From JABDMH01 sp964428345 (GTDB lineage Bacteria; Bacteroidota; Bacteroidia; Chitinophagales; Saprospiraceae): a stretch of DNA of 64,000 nt. The stretch's first letter is position 1, and every line of letters starts with the position of its first letter. The notes under the pieces were generated by a model, which worked only from the letters and a program-made list of their open reading frames with translations, searched no databases and was not told the origin of the DNA. Shown here in pieces: positions 17,115 through 25,776 of this stretch. The stretch lies in NCBI GenBank assembly GCA_964428345.1, contig CAYRYD010000002.1, positions 1 through 64,000 on the forward strand, given 5' to 3'. Made by a program: the position numbers and the translations under genes.

Positions 17115-17492
17115 TTAAGATTTAATCGCTTCGCCAAACGTGATACGATGCCCATCAATGGTCCGGATTGCAAACTCTCTTTGACCCCAGGGTTTATCGA
17201 AGACCGGAGCCAGTATTTCGACCTGATTATCGAGATACTCCCTGTAAAAATCATCGATGTTCTGTACTTCCAGATAAGCAAAGTAAGAATGATCTCCCAG
17301 TTCGAAAGCCGACCGCTCATCCCGGCATTCTCCCAACATCATTACACATTGATCCCTCTGGAGGAAATGCCATCCATCACCCTTCCAAATGGTTTTAAAT
17401 CCCAGCTTATCTACATAAAATGCCCCTGAAATGTCCAGGTCCCTGACCGCAAGCACATACCTGGTACCGGTTATCCGGGAATGATTCTTCAT
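17115..17492 (-). CDS. VOC family (glyoxalase/bleomycin-resistance-like) protein
   Basis: This 125-residue single VOC module has two beta-alpha-beta-beta-beta units. It begins TRYVLAVRDLDISGAFYVDK, typical of the fold, with FAYLEVQNIDDFYREYL in the second half and a C-terminal WGQREFAIRTIDGHRITFGE containing the usual metal-site Glu (FGE). It could be a dioxygenase, isomerase or drug-binding protein; the sequence does not say which. It heads the VOC-GNAT-LytTR unit. Confidence 0.83.
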   Translation of the reverse strand: MKNHSRITGTRYVLAVRDLDISGAFYVDKLGFKTIWKGDGWHFLQRDQCVMMLGECRDERSAFELGDHSYFAYLEVQNIDDFYREYLDNQVEILAPVFDKPWGQREFAIRTIDGHRITFGEAIKS

Positions 17493-17570
17493 AATTACCC
17501 TGTTTAATTAGACATCTGCTCAGAATATAGACGATGACTGGCAGCAATACGCCGTTTTCTATTACAAAGA

Positions 17571-18452
17571 TTAGAAATAGTGATCAAGTATTGGTCTTAC
17601 CCGCACATAGTAAGAAAGGCCAAACAAATTCAGATGCACCAGTAGATAATAAAGCTGATAGAGATCACTCTCCGCTCTTGTGATCACCGGGCATTGCATC
17701 TGATCATAGTAGGCATCATAAAAAGCAGGACTAAAGCCTCCAAAAAGTTGGGTCATCGCCAGGTCGACCTGATGATGCCCATAGTAGACCGCCGGATCGA
17801 TGAGGCAGGGTACCCCATCCGTGTCAATCAGAAAGTTCCCGCCCCAAAGATCACCGTGCAGAAGTGACGGATAGCCGGATGGCAAACAATCCTGACAGAC
17901 TTTCCTGATCCGGTCAAGAGGTGGACATTCGGAAGGATCCAGCAACCGGTGGTCCCGGGCGAGCGCTATTTGGAACTCCAGCCGGTACCGGGCATAAAAT
18001 TCGCTCCAGACAGACGTGTTCGGATTAAGCTGTGGCAGGGAGCCAATGAAATTATCGCTGATCCATCCATTGGTATCTTGACGATGCTGATGCAGCAAAG
18101 CCAGTTGCGTACCCAACCGCTGAAAATCCGTTTGCCTTGCCGGTCTGGCTGGTATGTACTCCAAAACGATGAATGCGGTTGAATCAATCTGGCCACAGTC
18201 ATAGACTTCCGGTGTTTTGATGGTTTGGGTGCCGGCAATTTCCTTCAGTCCCAGTTTTTCAACCTCAAACATTTTCAGAGCCCCGGAATCTGTGTGGGTC
18301 TTGACGAAAAATCGCCGGGTAGCGGTTTCTACCCGGTAAGCGGTGGAGATATCACCACCTCCGACCCGGTCAACCTTGCTGATAGCTCCCAGTTTTTCGG
18401 ATAAGAAAGAAATCAATGCACGCTCCAACTGAAAATCGGCTGTTTGACACAA
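17571..18452 (-). CDS. Fructosamine-3-kinase family protein
   Basis: This 293-residue kinase of the fructosamine/ribulosamine-3-kinase family phosphorylates sugars attached to amines so they detach (deglycation). Diagnostic motifs are GGGDISTAYR (31-40), FFVKT with the ATP lysine, NFIGSLPQ (134-141), the catalytic LHGDLWGGN (198-206), and IDPAVYYGHHQVDLAM followed by LFGGF (218-240). The frame opens with TTG at 18452; an in-frame stop lies two codons upstream and no ATG occurs before residue 61, so a non-ATG start is required. It is divergent from the sorbosone-dehydrogenase-like gene. Confidence 0.88.
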   Translation of the reverse strand: MCQTADFQLERALISFLSEKLGAISKVDRVGGGDISTAYRVETATRRFFVKTHTDSGALKMFEVEKLGLKEIAGTQTIKTPEVYDCGQIDSTAFIVLEYIPARPARQTDFQRLGTQLALLHQHRQDTNGWISDNFIGSLPQLNPNTSVWSEFYARYRLEFQIALARDHRLLDPSECPPLDRIRKVCQDCLPSGYPSLLHGDLWGGNFLIDTDGVPCLIDPAVYYGHHQVDLAMTQLFGGFSPAFYDAYYDQMQCPVITRAESDLYQLYYLLVHLNLFGLSYYVRVRPILDHYF

Positions 18453-18587
18453 GATCTATAAAAGCACGGAGCTATTCAACCGATCACTGACTGTCGCAGG
18501 TTTACATCAAACCATGACCGTTCGTATTCAGCGTTTCTTCCGGGTACCCATGGAGTACCACGATTAGCTTGTTTTTTTCGGTTACTC

Positions 18588-18617
18588 TTTGAAAGTTGAC
18601 CGGAATTACTAATTTTA
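18588..18617 (+). promoter_or_regulatory. Bacteroidota-type promoter candidate for the 18669 gene
   Basis: TTTG at 18588-18591, an 18-bp spacer, then TAATTTTA at 18610-18617 fit the phylum's -33/-7 pattern (TTTG, TAnnTTTG) with one mismatch in the last base. It lies 51 bp before the ATG. Confidence 0.4.
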
Positions 18618-18668
18618 GCGGGCCTGCCATGACCATGCCTTTTTAATTGGTACGATCGAATACATTCT

Positions 18669-20444
18669 ATGGATCATTCATTTCACTTCTTGCAGGTTGG
18701 TAAAACCTGGATCATTTGGTCAATGCTTTTAGTCTTTTCTACCGGTTGCCGGGAAAAACTGCCTCCTGGCGATCCGGGCAATGCCGGTTTGGCTTTGCCA
18801 GATGGCTTTGAAGCCGTAGCTGTCGTTGACAGCATTGGCAAAGCCCGGCATCTGGCGGTCAATGACAATGGCGACATCTATGTCAAACTTCGCTTTGCCC
18901 AGGAAGGTGGTGAAAATATCGCCTTGCGGGACACTGATGGTGACGGTAAAGCCGATATCATTGAACGCTGGGGTGACTACGAAATCAAAGGAACCTACGG
19001 GACGGCGATGCGCATCCACAAGGGCTACCTGTACCTCAGCACCGCCGGAGAAGTATATCGTCATAAGCTCATTCCGGGGCAGCTCTTACCCGAGGAAAAG
19101 GGAGAGATGATCCTCCTGGATGACTATAAAAATGCAGAGCATGGCTACGAGCACATTGCCAAACCCATTACTTTTGACAATGAGGGTCATATGTATGTGC
19201 CGTTTGGATCTCCCGGAGATGTCTGCCAGATCATCAACCGGCAACCCGGATCTTTAGGTCAATACCCTTGCCCTCAACTGGAGTGGCACGGCGGTGTCTG
19301 GCAGTTTTCAGACGATAAGCCCAATCAATTGCAGAAAGAAGGCAAGCGCTATGCGACCGGTATCCGTAGTATTGTCGCAATGTCCTGGAATCATCAAAAC
19401 AATACACTGTATGTCTTGCAGCATGGCCGGGACAACTTCAGCGGAGCCTGGCCGGAACTCTATAGTCCCTGGCAAAGCGCTCTGTTGCCCTCTGAAGAAT
19501 TTCTGATGGTCAAGGAAGGGACCAATGCGGGTTGGCCCTATTTTTATTATGACCAGTTGCAACAGAAAAAACTGGTTAACCCCGAATACCGGGATTATGC
19601 CGATCAGCTCGGAGATCCTTCGGATTACGAGCAACCGCTTATTGGTTTTCCCGGTCATTTTGCCCCAAATGATTTGTTGTTTTATGAAGGCGATCAGTTT
19701 CCGGAACGCTACCGGCATGGCGCTTTCATCGCCTTTCATGGCTCAACGATCCGGGCTCCCTATCCCCAGGGGGGATATTTCGTCGCTTTTGTTCCTTTTA
19801 AGGACGGTGTGCCATCCGGTCCCTGGGAAGTTTTTGCCGACGGTTTTGGAGGTAAGGATACGCTGGTCAATACCAGTGACGCCGATTACCGGCCGATGGG
19901 TCTAGCTATGGGTCCGGATGGGTCGCTATACATCAACGAAAGTGAAAAAGGAAAAATCTGGCGGGTAATGTTTAAGGGAGACCGGGAAACTTTTGGCGCA
20001 GACCAACTGGCCGCCATGGAGCAGCACAAGCAGAAGCCTCACATCAAGGATCCGGATGAAATACTGGACAATCTGGACAAGGGTCGGGCTGTTGCCGGGG
20101 AGAAACTGTACAACATCCACTGTGCTGTCTGCCACCTGCCTAACGGGCAGGGCGATGGTACCCGGTATCCGTCCATCAACAATTCTGATTGGGTAAACGG
20201 TGATAAAGAGCGCCTGATCAACATCCTGCTCGAAGGTCTGGAGGGTCCAATCACCATCAATGGACAATCTTTCCAGGGGGTGATGCCGGCCGTCAATTAC
20301 CTCGAAGATGAGCAAATCGCCCAGATCCTGACCTATATCCGGAGAAGTTTCGGTAACGATGCCCCCAGTATCCAGGCAGTGGAGGTTCAACGTCAACGCA
20401 GACGGTTGGAACGGCAAAAGCGACAGCAGGAAGAAAACATCTAA
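18669..20444 (+). CDS. Sorbosone dehydrogenase-like PQQ-type beta-propeller lipoprotein with cytochrome c domain
   Basis: This 591-residue lipoprotein has the lipobox FSTGC (Cys27). Residues about 40-440 form a glucose/sorbosone-dehydrogenase-type beta-propeller, with DTDGDGKADIIERWG, NTLYVLQHGRDNF and MGLAMGPDGSLYINE as blade motifs. Residues about 470-570 are a class I cytochrome c with one heme site, CAVCH at 485-489, and a likely axial Met in QGVMPAVNYL. It probably oxidises an aldose or sugar derivative in the periplasm and passes electrons to a respiratory cytochrome. It stands alone on the plus strand. PQQ use is inferred from family. Confidence 0.87.
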   Translation: MDHSFHFLQVGKTWIIWSMLLVFSTGCREKLPPGDPGNAGLALPDGFEAVAVVDSIGKARHLAVNDNGDIYVKLRFAQEGGENIALRDTDGDGKADIIERWGDYEIKGTYGTAMRIHKGYLYLSTAGEVYRHKLIPGQLLPEEKGEMILLDDYKNAEHGYEHIAKPITFDNEGHMYVPFGSPGDVCQIINRQPGSLGQYPCPQLEWHGGVWQFSDDKPNQLQKEGKRYATGIRSIVAMSWNHQNNTLYVLQHGRDNFSGAWPELYSPWQSALLPSEEFLMVKEGTNAGWPYFYYDQLQQKKLVNPEYRDYADQLGDPSDYEQPLIGFPGHFAPNDLLFYEGDQFPERYRHGAFIAFHGSTIRAPYPQGGYFVAFVPFKDGVPSGPWEVFADGFGGKDTLVNTSDADYRPMGLAMGPDGSLYINESEKGKIWRVMFKGDRETFGADQLAAMEQHKQKPHIKDPDEILDNLDKGRAVAGEKLYNIHCAVCHLPNGQGDGTRYPSINNSDWVNGDKERLINILLEGLEGPITINGQSFQGVMPAVNYLEDEQIAQILTYIRRSFGNDAPSIQAVEVQRQRRRLERQKRQQEENI

Positions 20445-20975
20445 AGACCTCTTTTAAAACCTCTGAATTTAGGCAAATCAAAAAAGGAGCAGACTAATCG
20501 AGGTATTGACCGGGATTCTGACCAGAGCTAATAAAACAGCCATCAAGGTGAAAATTGACCGGGATGATGTAGAAAATAATTCGTACGAACGAACTAATGC
20601 AAGAGCTAAAATAACTAAAATGTATAGTTTTTTTTCAGGTATTACATTAGTTAATTAGTTACATTAGTTTCTTTAGGATCCTTATCAAGGATACAATATC
20701 ACTAGCGTCCAGAATAATTAGTATCATTGAATTTATTCATCGATAATCGCTGGATAAAATCCGACGCTCCGCCCTGGTGTGGATGCCACCGTCGAATACC
20801 AAGCCAGAATTTCCTGTAAATAACCTGGTACAATGAAATAGCATTCCATATTTTATTGATGGCCGAAAGTAAGCAAAGTTTTTAGGATACATTCCATTAT
20901 CGACCGCCATAGACTATCGCCGATACGGATGATATTCATAAATGAAAAACGTTTTGGACGCTTGTGGTAAATTCT
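20445..20975. other. 531-bp intergenic region with short direct repeats, no intact gene
   Basis: No open frame here carries a recognisable domain. A 12-bp direct repeat, attgaccgggat, occurs at 20504-20515 and 20553-20564. An 11-bp direct repeat, ttacattagtt, occurs at 20642-20652 and 20659-20669. Frames between 20520 and 20860 read briefly on both strands but are broken, so this may be decayed coding sequence. The flanking genes converge. Confidence 0.5.
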
Positions 20976-21887
20976 TCATAGTATATTAAGTTTTATTATT
21001 GTCACACCTGAATTGGTTTTTAGATAAACAAAATATAGACCCGGAAAGAAAGAGTTGATATCTATTTCCCCTGGTCCTCGATATATTACCGTCAGTGACC
21101 TGCCAGAGATGTCATAAATTTTAATTTCTTCAATATCTTTTTCAGAAGCCTCAATAAAAAAATATGACCTGGCAGGATTGGGGTAGATGATGACATCATT
21201 CTTTTGGTGAAGAATTGTCGATGTTATAAAATCGCATGGTGTTGTACTAAACTTGATGTCAAATAGGTCATCTTTGTAGCAACGAAGGGATAATGGACAC
21301 CCACCATCGCACCCCAGATCATAGAGTGGTAAGAAGAATAGATCCACATTACCAATAACTTCGTATATAGAACCGGAAAGGACCCAATCACTAGATCTTA
21401 AGTCGCTACTACTCGTATATCTTCGAATTACCTGGTTTTCCAGTACGATCGTATCTTGTTCGATTTTCCATGCCAGTAGACTGGAATCGGGAGAGTAGGG
21501 ATCCCGTGGCTCAAGAACTGCAAAGGTGTCGTTTAAGGGTGCATCAAAATTATACAATGGGGAAAATTTCTCCAGGTCCTTGCTAAAATAAAATATCGTA
21601 TCACCAGACTGGTAAATGAAATCATCCGCGACATGAACCAATTCACCGGTATGAAATTCAACCAATTCCTGTCTTAGAATTTTGCATCGAACATTCTGAA
21701 TGATCGTATCACCGACGACTTCCATCGTATAGGTGGTTTCATTTCCGGAAAGACCTACATTATACATATACCACCATTTGGCTCCCATCGGTGCCCACTC
21801 AAGAACGTTTTCCTGGGCATCAAGCCATGTATTTAAAGAGAATGTGAGATTGATAGTTATTAACAGCGATAACAGATGGAATCTCAT
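20976..21887 (-). CDS. Secreted protein with T9SS type A C-terminal sorting domain
   Basis: This 303-residue protein has a signal peptide (about 1-24, ending LDAQ), a beta-rich body with no family I recognise (tryptophans in EWAPMGAKWWYMYN; Cys-rich patch DLGCDGGCPLSLRC), and a type A T9SS sorting domain from about 228 to the end. The latter shows VIIYPNPARSYFFIE, EEIKIYDISGRSL and FFPGLYFVYLKTNSG. It should be exported by Sec, moved across the outer membrane through SprA and anchored or released after removal of the tail. No operon partner is seen. Confidence 0.85.
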   Translation of the reverse strand: MRFHLLSLLITINLTFSLNTWLDAQENVLEWAPMGAKWWYMYNVGLSGNETTYTMEVVGDTIIQNVRCKILRQELVEFHTGELVHVADDFIYQSGDTIFYFSKDLEKFSPLYNFDAPLNDTFAVLEPRDPYSPDSSLLAWKIEQDTIVLENQVIRRYTSSSDLRSSDWVLSGSIYEVIGNVDLFFLPLYDLGCDGGCPLSLRCYKDDLFDIKFSTTPCDFITSTILHQKNDVIIYPNPARSYFFIEASEKDIEEIKIYDISGRSLTVIYRGPGEIDINSFFPGLYFVYLKTNSGVTIIKLNIL

Positions 21888-21964
21888 AATGCTTCCGGTT
21901 AGGTTAAAAAACAGAGGGTGATGTAAATATCTTACATTCTCAGACGCAAGTCAAATTGGTTAGT

Positions 21965-22261
21965 TTATATTTTATCAATATAGTTACAAGCAAAACTCCT
22001 GAGCACTGGTTTATCAGAAAAGTGCTGGATTGGTTTCCGGTCATCCTGTTCGCTTATGTCGTGCCGGCGCTGATTACCCGGCTCAGTGGTTTTGATTTCT
22101 CAGCGATCGTTCTGCATCAATTGGAGCCGTGATCTGATCAGGCCGCTGGCCATCCTGACCGTCATCAGTGCCTCTCTTTCCGCCAGTTAAAAATCATCGG
22201 ACTTCGACCTGTTCTTCTTTTTGCAACCGGTTCGCTTGCCATGGCTGTAGTTTCAATTTAA
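21965..22261 (+). pseudogene. Decayed DUF819 family membrane protein fragment
   Basis: In three successive frames the plus strand encodes one continuous DUF819-like segment. It starts near 21965 (SKTPEHWFIRKVLDWFPVIL, then LFAYVVPALITRLSGFDFS). An extra T at about 22121 breaks the frame before WSRDLIRPLAILTVISA, with a stop at 22130. A missing C at about 22172 breaks it again before LSFRQLKIIGLRPVLLFATG, and it ends at TAA 22259-22261. The family is a multi-helix membrane protein of about 400 residues, so both ends are missing as well. The two single-base indels make the call firm even though the protein's role is unknown. Confidence 0.75.
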
Positions 22262-22317
22262 AGTACGGAGTTAATGGGCAGGAATCTTTTAGTGGAAATT
22301 ATTCATAAAGAGCACCT

Positions 22318-23505
22318 CTAAAATAAACTGTCGGTAAGTTCATCCTGAAAATCGAAAAATACCTGTCGTAATTCACTCTCTGCATTGGTGCCATAATTGA
22401 CCACAAAGCAACAGGTGATGTCATAATTGGGAAAATAAAAACAATTGGCACTGTACCCAAGGTCTCTTCCGGTATGCCCATAACCATAGCGATCCGAATC
22501 GCGATCCTGATTAAAATACCGTTTCATCAATCCGGCTCCCAGGTAAAGATCATTATTGGGCTCGTCCGGATCTATTTCAGCAACAAATTCCGTCATTTCC
22601 TCCATGGATGCAGCCGAAAGAATCGTCTGGTTGCGTATCAGGGCTTCGATGAAAATCTGAAGATCAAAAACATTGGCAAAAAATCCTCCGTATCCGTTTC
22701 CACTGCCCGTATTGAAATTGGTCACATTAACCAGGGTCTGGTTGTTATATAAATCATAGTAACCCTGAGCGGCAATAGCCGGTAATTGATCATGTGAATA
22801 GTAGTAGGTGTTCTCCATCTGCAGGGGATTGAGAACTTTCTCCCGGAGCAGCTGCCAATGAGGCCTGCCTGCAGCTTTACTCAATACCATACTCAGTAAA
22901 AGAGTATTGGTATTCGAATAGTAACAACTGGTGCCTAACGGAAACCGGGCATCTTTGTCATAGGCAAACCGGATCAATTCATCAGCGGTCCAGTACCGGT
23001 CCGGATTATTCAATAAAGCCAGGTAAAAGGTAGAACTGGTGATGATATCATAAATGCCGGTGGTATGATTCATGAGCTGGCGGATGGTTGCTCCCCGGCA
23101 ATTGGCGACCTTCTCCAGAATTTCTCCCGACAAATATTGATCGACCTGATCATCCAGGGAAATCAACCCTTCTTCGACCAGTAAATGGGTCAGCGTACCA
23201 TTAAACATTTTAGTGATGCTCGCCACCTTGGAGACTGTGCAGGGCAAGAATGGTATCTTCTGTGAGATATCGGCATAACCTCCTGAACCGATCCAGGTAC
23301 CTTCGGCATCCCGGATCAACAGGGCAACTCCCGGTAAACCCCGGGTGACGTATTTGTCAATGATATCCTGAAACCGGGCACTCTTCGGGTGATCGTTGGC
23401 CCCTGGCGGTGCCTGATACTGACAGATCTCTGAATGTCCGATATCCCCTTTCCGGCATTGCCAAAATAATAGGAATAAAAAACAATAAAGTATATTCCTG
23501 CTCAT
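22318..23505 (-). CDS. Class C beta-lactamase-like serine hydrolase lipoprotein (module copy 2)
   Basis: This 395-residue protein has an N-terminal signal ending in FWQC (Cys17), an atypical lipobox. The catalytic motifs S96-I-T-K99 and Y196-S-N198 stand at the same residue numbers as in the 13812-14981 paralogue. The KTG-equivalent differs: GHTGRDLG here instead of GHSGGG. NHTTGIYDI matches NHTSGIPEY of copy 1. It is predicted to face the periplasm or surface as a D-Ala-type peptidase or esterase. Its ATG overlaps the stop of the upstream beta-barrel gene by 4 bp (ATGA), so the two are translationally coupled. Confidence 0.88.
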   Translation of the reverse strand: MSRNILYCFLFLLFWQCRKGDIGHSEICQYQAPPGANDHPKSARFQDIIDKYVTRGLPGVALLIRDAEGTWIGSGGYADISQKIPFLPCTVSKVASITKMFNGTLTHLLVEEGLISLDDQVDQYLSGEILEKVANCRGATIRQLMNHTTGIYDIITSSTFYLALLNNPDRYWTADELIRFAYDKDARFPLGTSCYYSNTNTLLLSMVLSKAAGRPHWQLLREKVLNPLQMENTYYYSHDQLPAIAAQGYYDLYNNQTLVNVTNFNTGSGNGYGGFFANVFDLQIFIEALIRNQTILSAASMEEMTEFVAEIDPDEPNNDLYLGAGLMKRYFNQDRDSDRYGYGHTGRDLGYSANCFYFPNYDITCCFVVNYGTNAESELRQVFFDFQDELTDSLF

Positions 23506-24098
23506 ATTTCATGCTTCCGGTTTAGGGTGAGGGGAAAAAATACACCGGCATGCACCGATACGGCAGGGAGTACCGGTACATACTCATTGACAAAGGGAGT
23601 GATCAGGCGAAACCGGTAACAAACAAAGGGTCGCCACCCGTTTTCCAATCGGTATAACAGGTTTACAGCACCCGAAATCTGGACATGAGCTTTACCGGCA
23701 CGGCCGGTTTTCTCATAGGTCCCGTTATCGCTCAATCGAAAGATTTCATGATCTTCGAAAGAATGAAAATATCCCAATCCACCGGACAGTCCGGACTGAA
23801 GTCTTTTATAGACGTCAAAGTTCCACTGATATTCGCCATACAACTGAATTCCGTGGTGCACCAGGCGGTGGTAGAAGTAGCCCAGTTTCCAGTGCAGAAA
23901 ATGCTCCGATCTGGCTTTCTGTTTTAAATGAGTCTGAAGACCAACGTCAAATCCCGGATGCAAGGCTCCTGCCCAGGTACCCAAAGGCAAGCTGGTGGCG
24001 TGATTGAAAAGGGAAAAGGAAATGATTTTACTTTGGGCATAACTGCTGAAAAACAGCAACAAAAGTACCTCGGCCAGCAACAGATGCCGTACCATCAT
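23502..24098 (-). CDS. Small outer-membrane beta-barrel protein (module copy 2)
   Basis: This 198-residue protein has a signal peptide (about 1-21, ending SSYAQ) and amphipathic beta strands (FLHWKLGYFYHRLVHHGIQL, RLQSGLSGGLGYFHSF) ending in a hydrophobic strand VHAGVFFPL. It is a diverged paralogue of 15051-15644, most alike in the second half (NGTYEKTGRAGKAHV and WRPFVCYRFRLITPFVNEY versus FRYEKGNW...GKKGKG and LSPFVSYQFLLVTKYNRD). It overlaps its serine-hydrolase partner by 4 bp. No named family recognised. Confidence 0.7.
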   Translation of the reverse strand: MMVRHLLLAEVLLLLFFSSYAQSKIISFSLFNHATSLPLGTWAGALHPGFDVGLQTHLKQKARSEHFLHWKLGYFYHRLVHHGIQLYGEYQWNFDVYKRLQSGLSGGLGYFHSFEDHEIFRLSDNGTYEKTGRAGKAHVQISGAVNLLYRLENGWRPFVCYRFRLITPFVNEYVPVLPAVSVHAGVFFPLTLNRKHEI

Positions 24099-24224
24099 TT
24101 AGCATTTTAAATTTTCAGGAAAAACGCACAACAAAACATGCCGGGGTTCCCAAAGGATCTTGCCCGGAAAATTCGAATAGAAACAAATCAGTCCACCGAA
24201 ACCTCCCTGACTGAAAAATGCTCC

Positions 24225-24488
24225 CTAAATCCCGATATCGATTTTACTTTTTAAGTAACGGTGATAAAGAAATAGAAAAATGATTGAGCCAACCAGGGCA
24301 AAGAGGAAACTACCGATGAGACTGGATGACCTGATCCCGACCAAACCAAACAGAAACCCACCGAGCAGGGCACCGGCGATTCCGATGATCAAACTCGAAA
24401 CCCATCCCGGTTTCTCTTCCTGAGGGGTAATTTGTTTTGCCAGAGCTCCGGCAGCCAGTCCCGTTAAAAGCCAAACGATCAGTCCCAT
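24225..24488 (-). CDS. GlsB/YeaQ/YmgE family stress-response membrane protein
   Basis: This 87-residue protein consists mainly of three hydrophobic helices with glycine-rich packing. It opens GLIVWLLTGLAAGALAKQI and continues LIIGIAGALLGGFLFGLVG and LIGSFLFALVGSIIFLFLY, the usual YeaQ/YmgE pattern. The ATG at 24488 gives the standard family start; an upstream ATG at 24530 would add 14 polar residues and is rejected. It is a transglycosylase-associated/stress protein of the inner membrane; molecular role uncertain. Confidence 0.88.
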   Translation of the reverse strand: MGLIVWLLTGLAAGALAKQITPQEEKPGWVSSLIIGIAGALLGGFLFGLVGIRSSSLIGSFLFALVGSIIFLFLYHRYLKSKIDIGI

Positions 24489-24549
24489 ATTTTTTTCTTT
24501 TAAGATAGGGATTTGAGGATCAATGCGCAAATTTCCCCGTCAAGAAATA

Positions 24550-25713
24550 TTATTTCTCCGGTTGAATGAGGAGATTCTCGTACCAGTACAATCCACTCCG
24601 GCCCGGCAATACCAGGTCCAGATCGCCATCTCCGTCAAGATCTACCGCTTTCGGGTCCAGCCCAAAACCCGCCGGTCCGTTTTCCTGTATGGTTCTTCGC
24701 CTGAAAGTTTTGGCAGCCGGATCAAACTCATAACTGTAGATGACCAGCGGATCCCGGGCTCCCGGATCCCGGCCTTCATGCGACCAAAATCGCTTGCCAT
24801 CAACAAACTCCATGACACCATTCTGATCCAGATCTACCCATAACGGGCTGTGCCCCTGTGACCAGCTACTATCGATCAAATGTTTGGTCCAGGCCATCTC
24901 ACCCCGGTCATTCGCAACCTGCTCTTCCCAGTAGATGCCATAATCATGGCCCTGGGCATAGATCAGGTCGGAATCACCATCAGCATCCACATCGGCAACA
25001 ATAATCGGTATGGAAGTTCGTCCCAAATCAAAATCCGGGTGCCAGATCCAGGTTGAAGTCACCGGGTCTTCCGGCGCTTCATACCAGCCTTTGATCCCGA
25101 CATAATCGCCTCTTCCATCGCCGTTTAAATCACCAAACCCATTGCCATGGCCGGCACCTTCCTCACCGATCTCGTGCCGGATAAACCGGGGGTGCTCTCC
25201 GTCCTTTGCCGGTGCCAGTTCGTACCAGGCGTTAAAATACCAGCCATTTGGCAGGATATCCAGTTGTCCGTCGCGGTTGATATCATAGAGCCTTCCGGTT
25301 TCCATCGCACCCGGCTCATCCACCACATGTTTCTTCCATTCTCCGGGCAAAGCTCCGGGATGCTCCAGCCAATAAATCGACTTGCTCCGGAAATTACAAT
25401 GAACGATGTCGGTCCACCCATCGCGGTTGACATCCATGGGCAGGTGTGAATAGCCATCCGGCCTTCCCTGTATCACTTCAACATCAGCCACGAAGTGCTT
25501 TTTCCAAACGGGGGCTTCATACCAGAAAGCTCCCGAGATGATATCCGTATCTCCATCCTGGTCAATGTCAAATACCGCACAGGAACTGAATATCGACTGG
25601 ATGTTGATGACATGCAATTTAAACAGATCCTGATAGGAATCGGTCTGGGCCTCCATAAATCGTGTTATACTGAAGACACCAAGAACCACCAATGTCATGC
25701 TACCGTATTTCAT
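24550..25713 (-). CDS. Secreted FG-GAP/VCBS repeat protein
   Basis: This 387-residue protein has a signal peptide (about 1-22) and at least six FG-GAP-type repeats, each with a calcium-binding Asp-rich loop: DIDQDGDTDI, DVNRDGWTDI, DINRDGQLDI, DLNGDGRGDY, DVDADGDSDL, DLDQNGVMEF, DLDGDGDLDL. This predicts a seven-bladed propeller binding Ca2+. It has no catalytic motif, so it likely binds polysaccharide or protein at the surface. It is the last of a leftward run after the aldo/keto reductase and ADP-ribosylglycohydrolase genes (63 bp gap). Confidence 0.87.
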   Translation of the reverse strand: MKYGSMTLVVLGVFSITRFMEAQTDSYQDLFKLHVINIQSIFSSCAVFDIDQDGDTDIISGAFWYEAPVWKKHFVADVEVIQGRPDGYSHLPMDVNRDGWTDIVHCNFRSKSIYWLEHPGALPGEWKKHVVDEPGAMETGRLYDINRDGQLDILPNGWYFNAWYELAPAKDGEHPRFIRHEIGEEGAGHGNGFGDLNGDGRGDYVGIKGWYEAPEDPVTSTWIWHPDFDLGRTSIPIIVADVDADGDSDLIYAQGHDYGIYWEEQVANDRGEMAWTKHLIDSSWSQGHSPLWVDLDQNGVMEFVDGKRFWSHEGRDPGARDPLVIYSYEFDPAAKTFRRRTIQENGPAGFGLDPKAVDLDGDGDLDLVLPGRSGLYWYENLLIQPEK

Positions 25714-25776
25714 GATACCCCCAAAATTACCTGAAATTACGCCTAATATCCTGATTCTTCAAAAGGGCCGGCAAAA

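Noticed and set aside
16710..17429. 239-codon plus-strand frame across the GNAT and VOC genes
   Set aside because: It is antisense to two recognisable protein families and has no recognisable motif.
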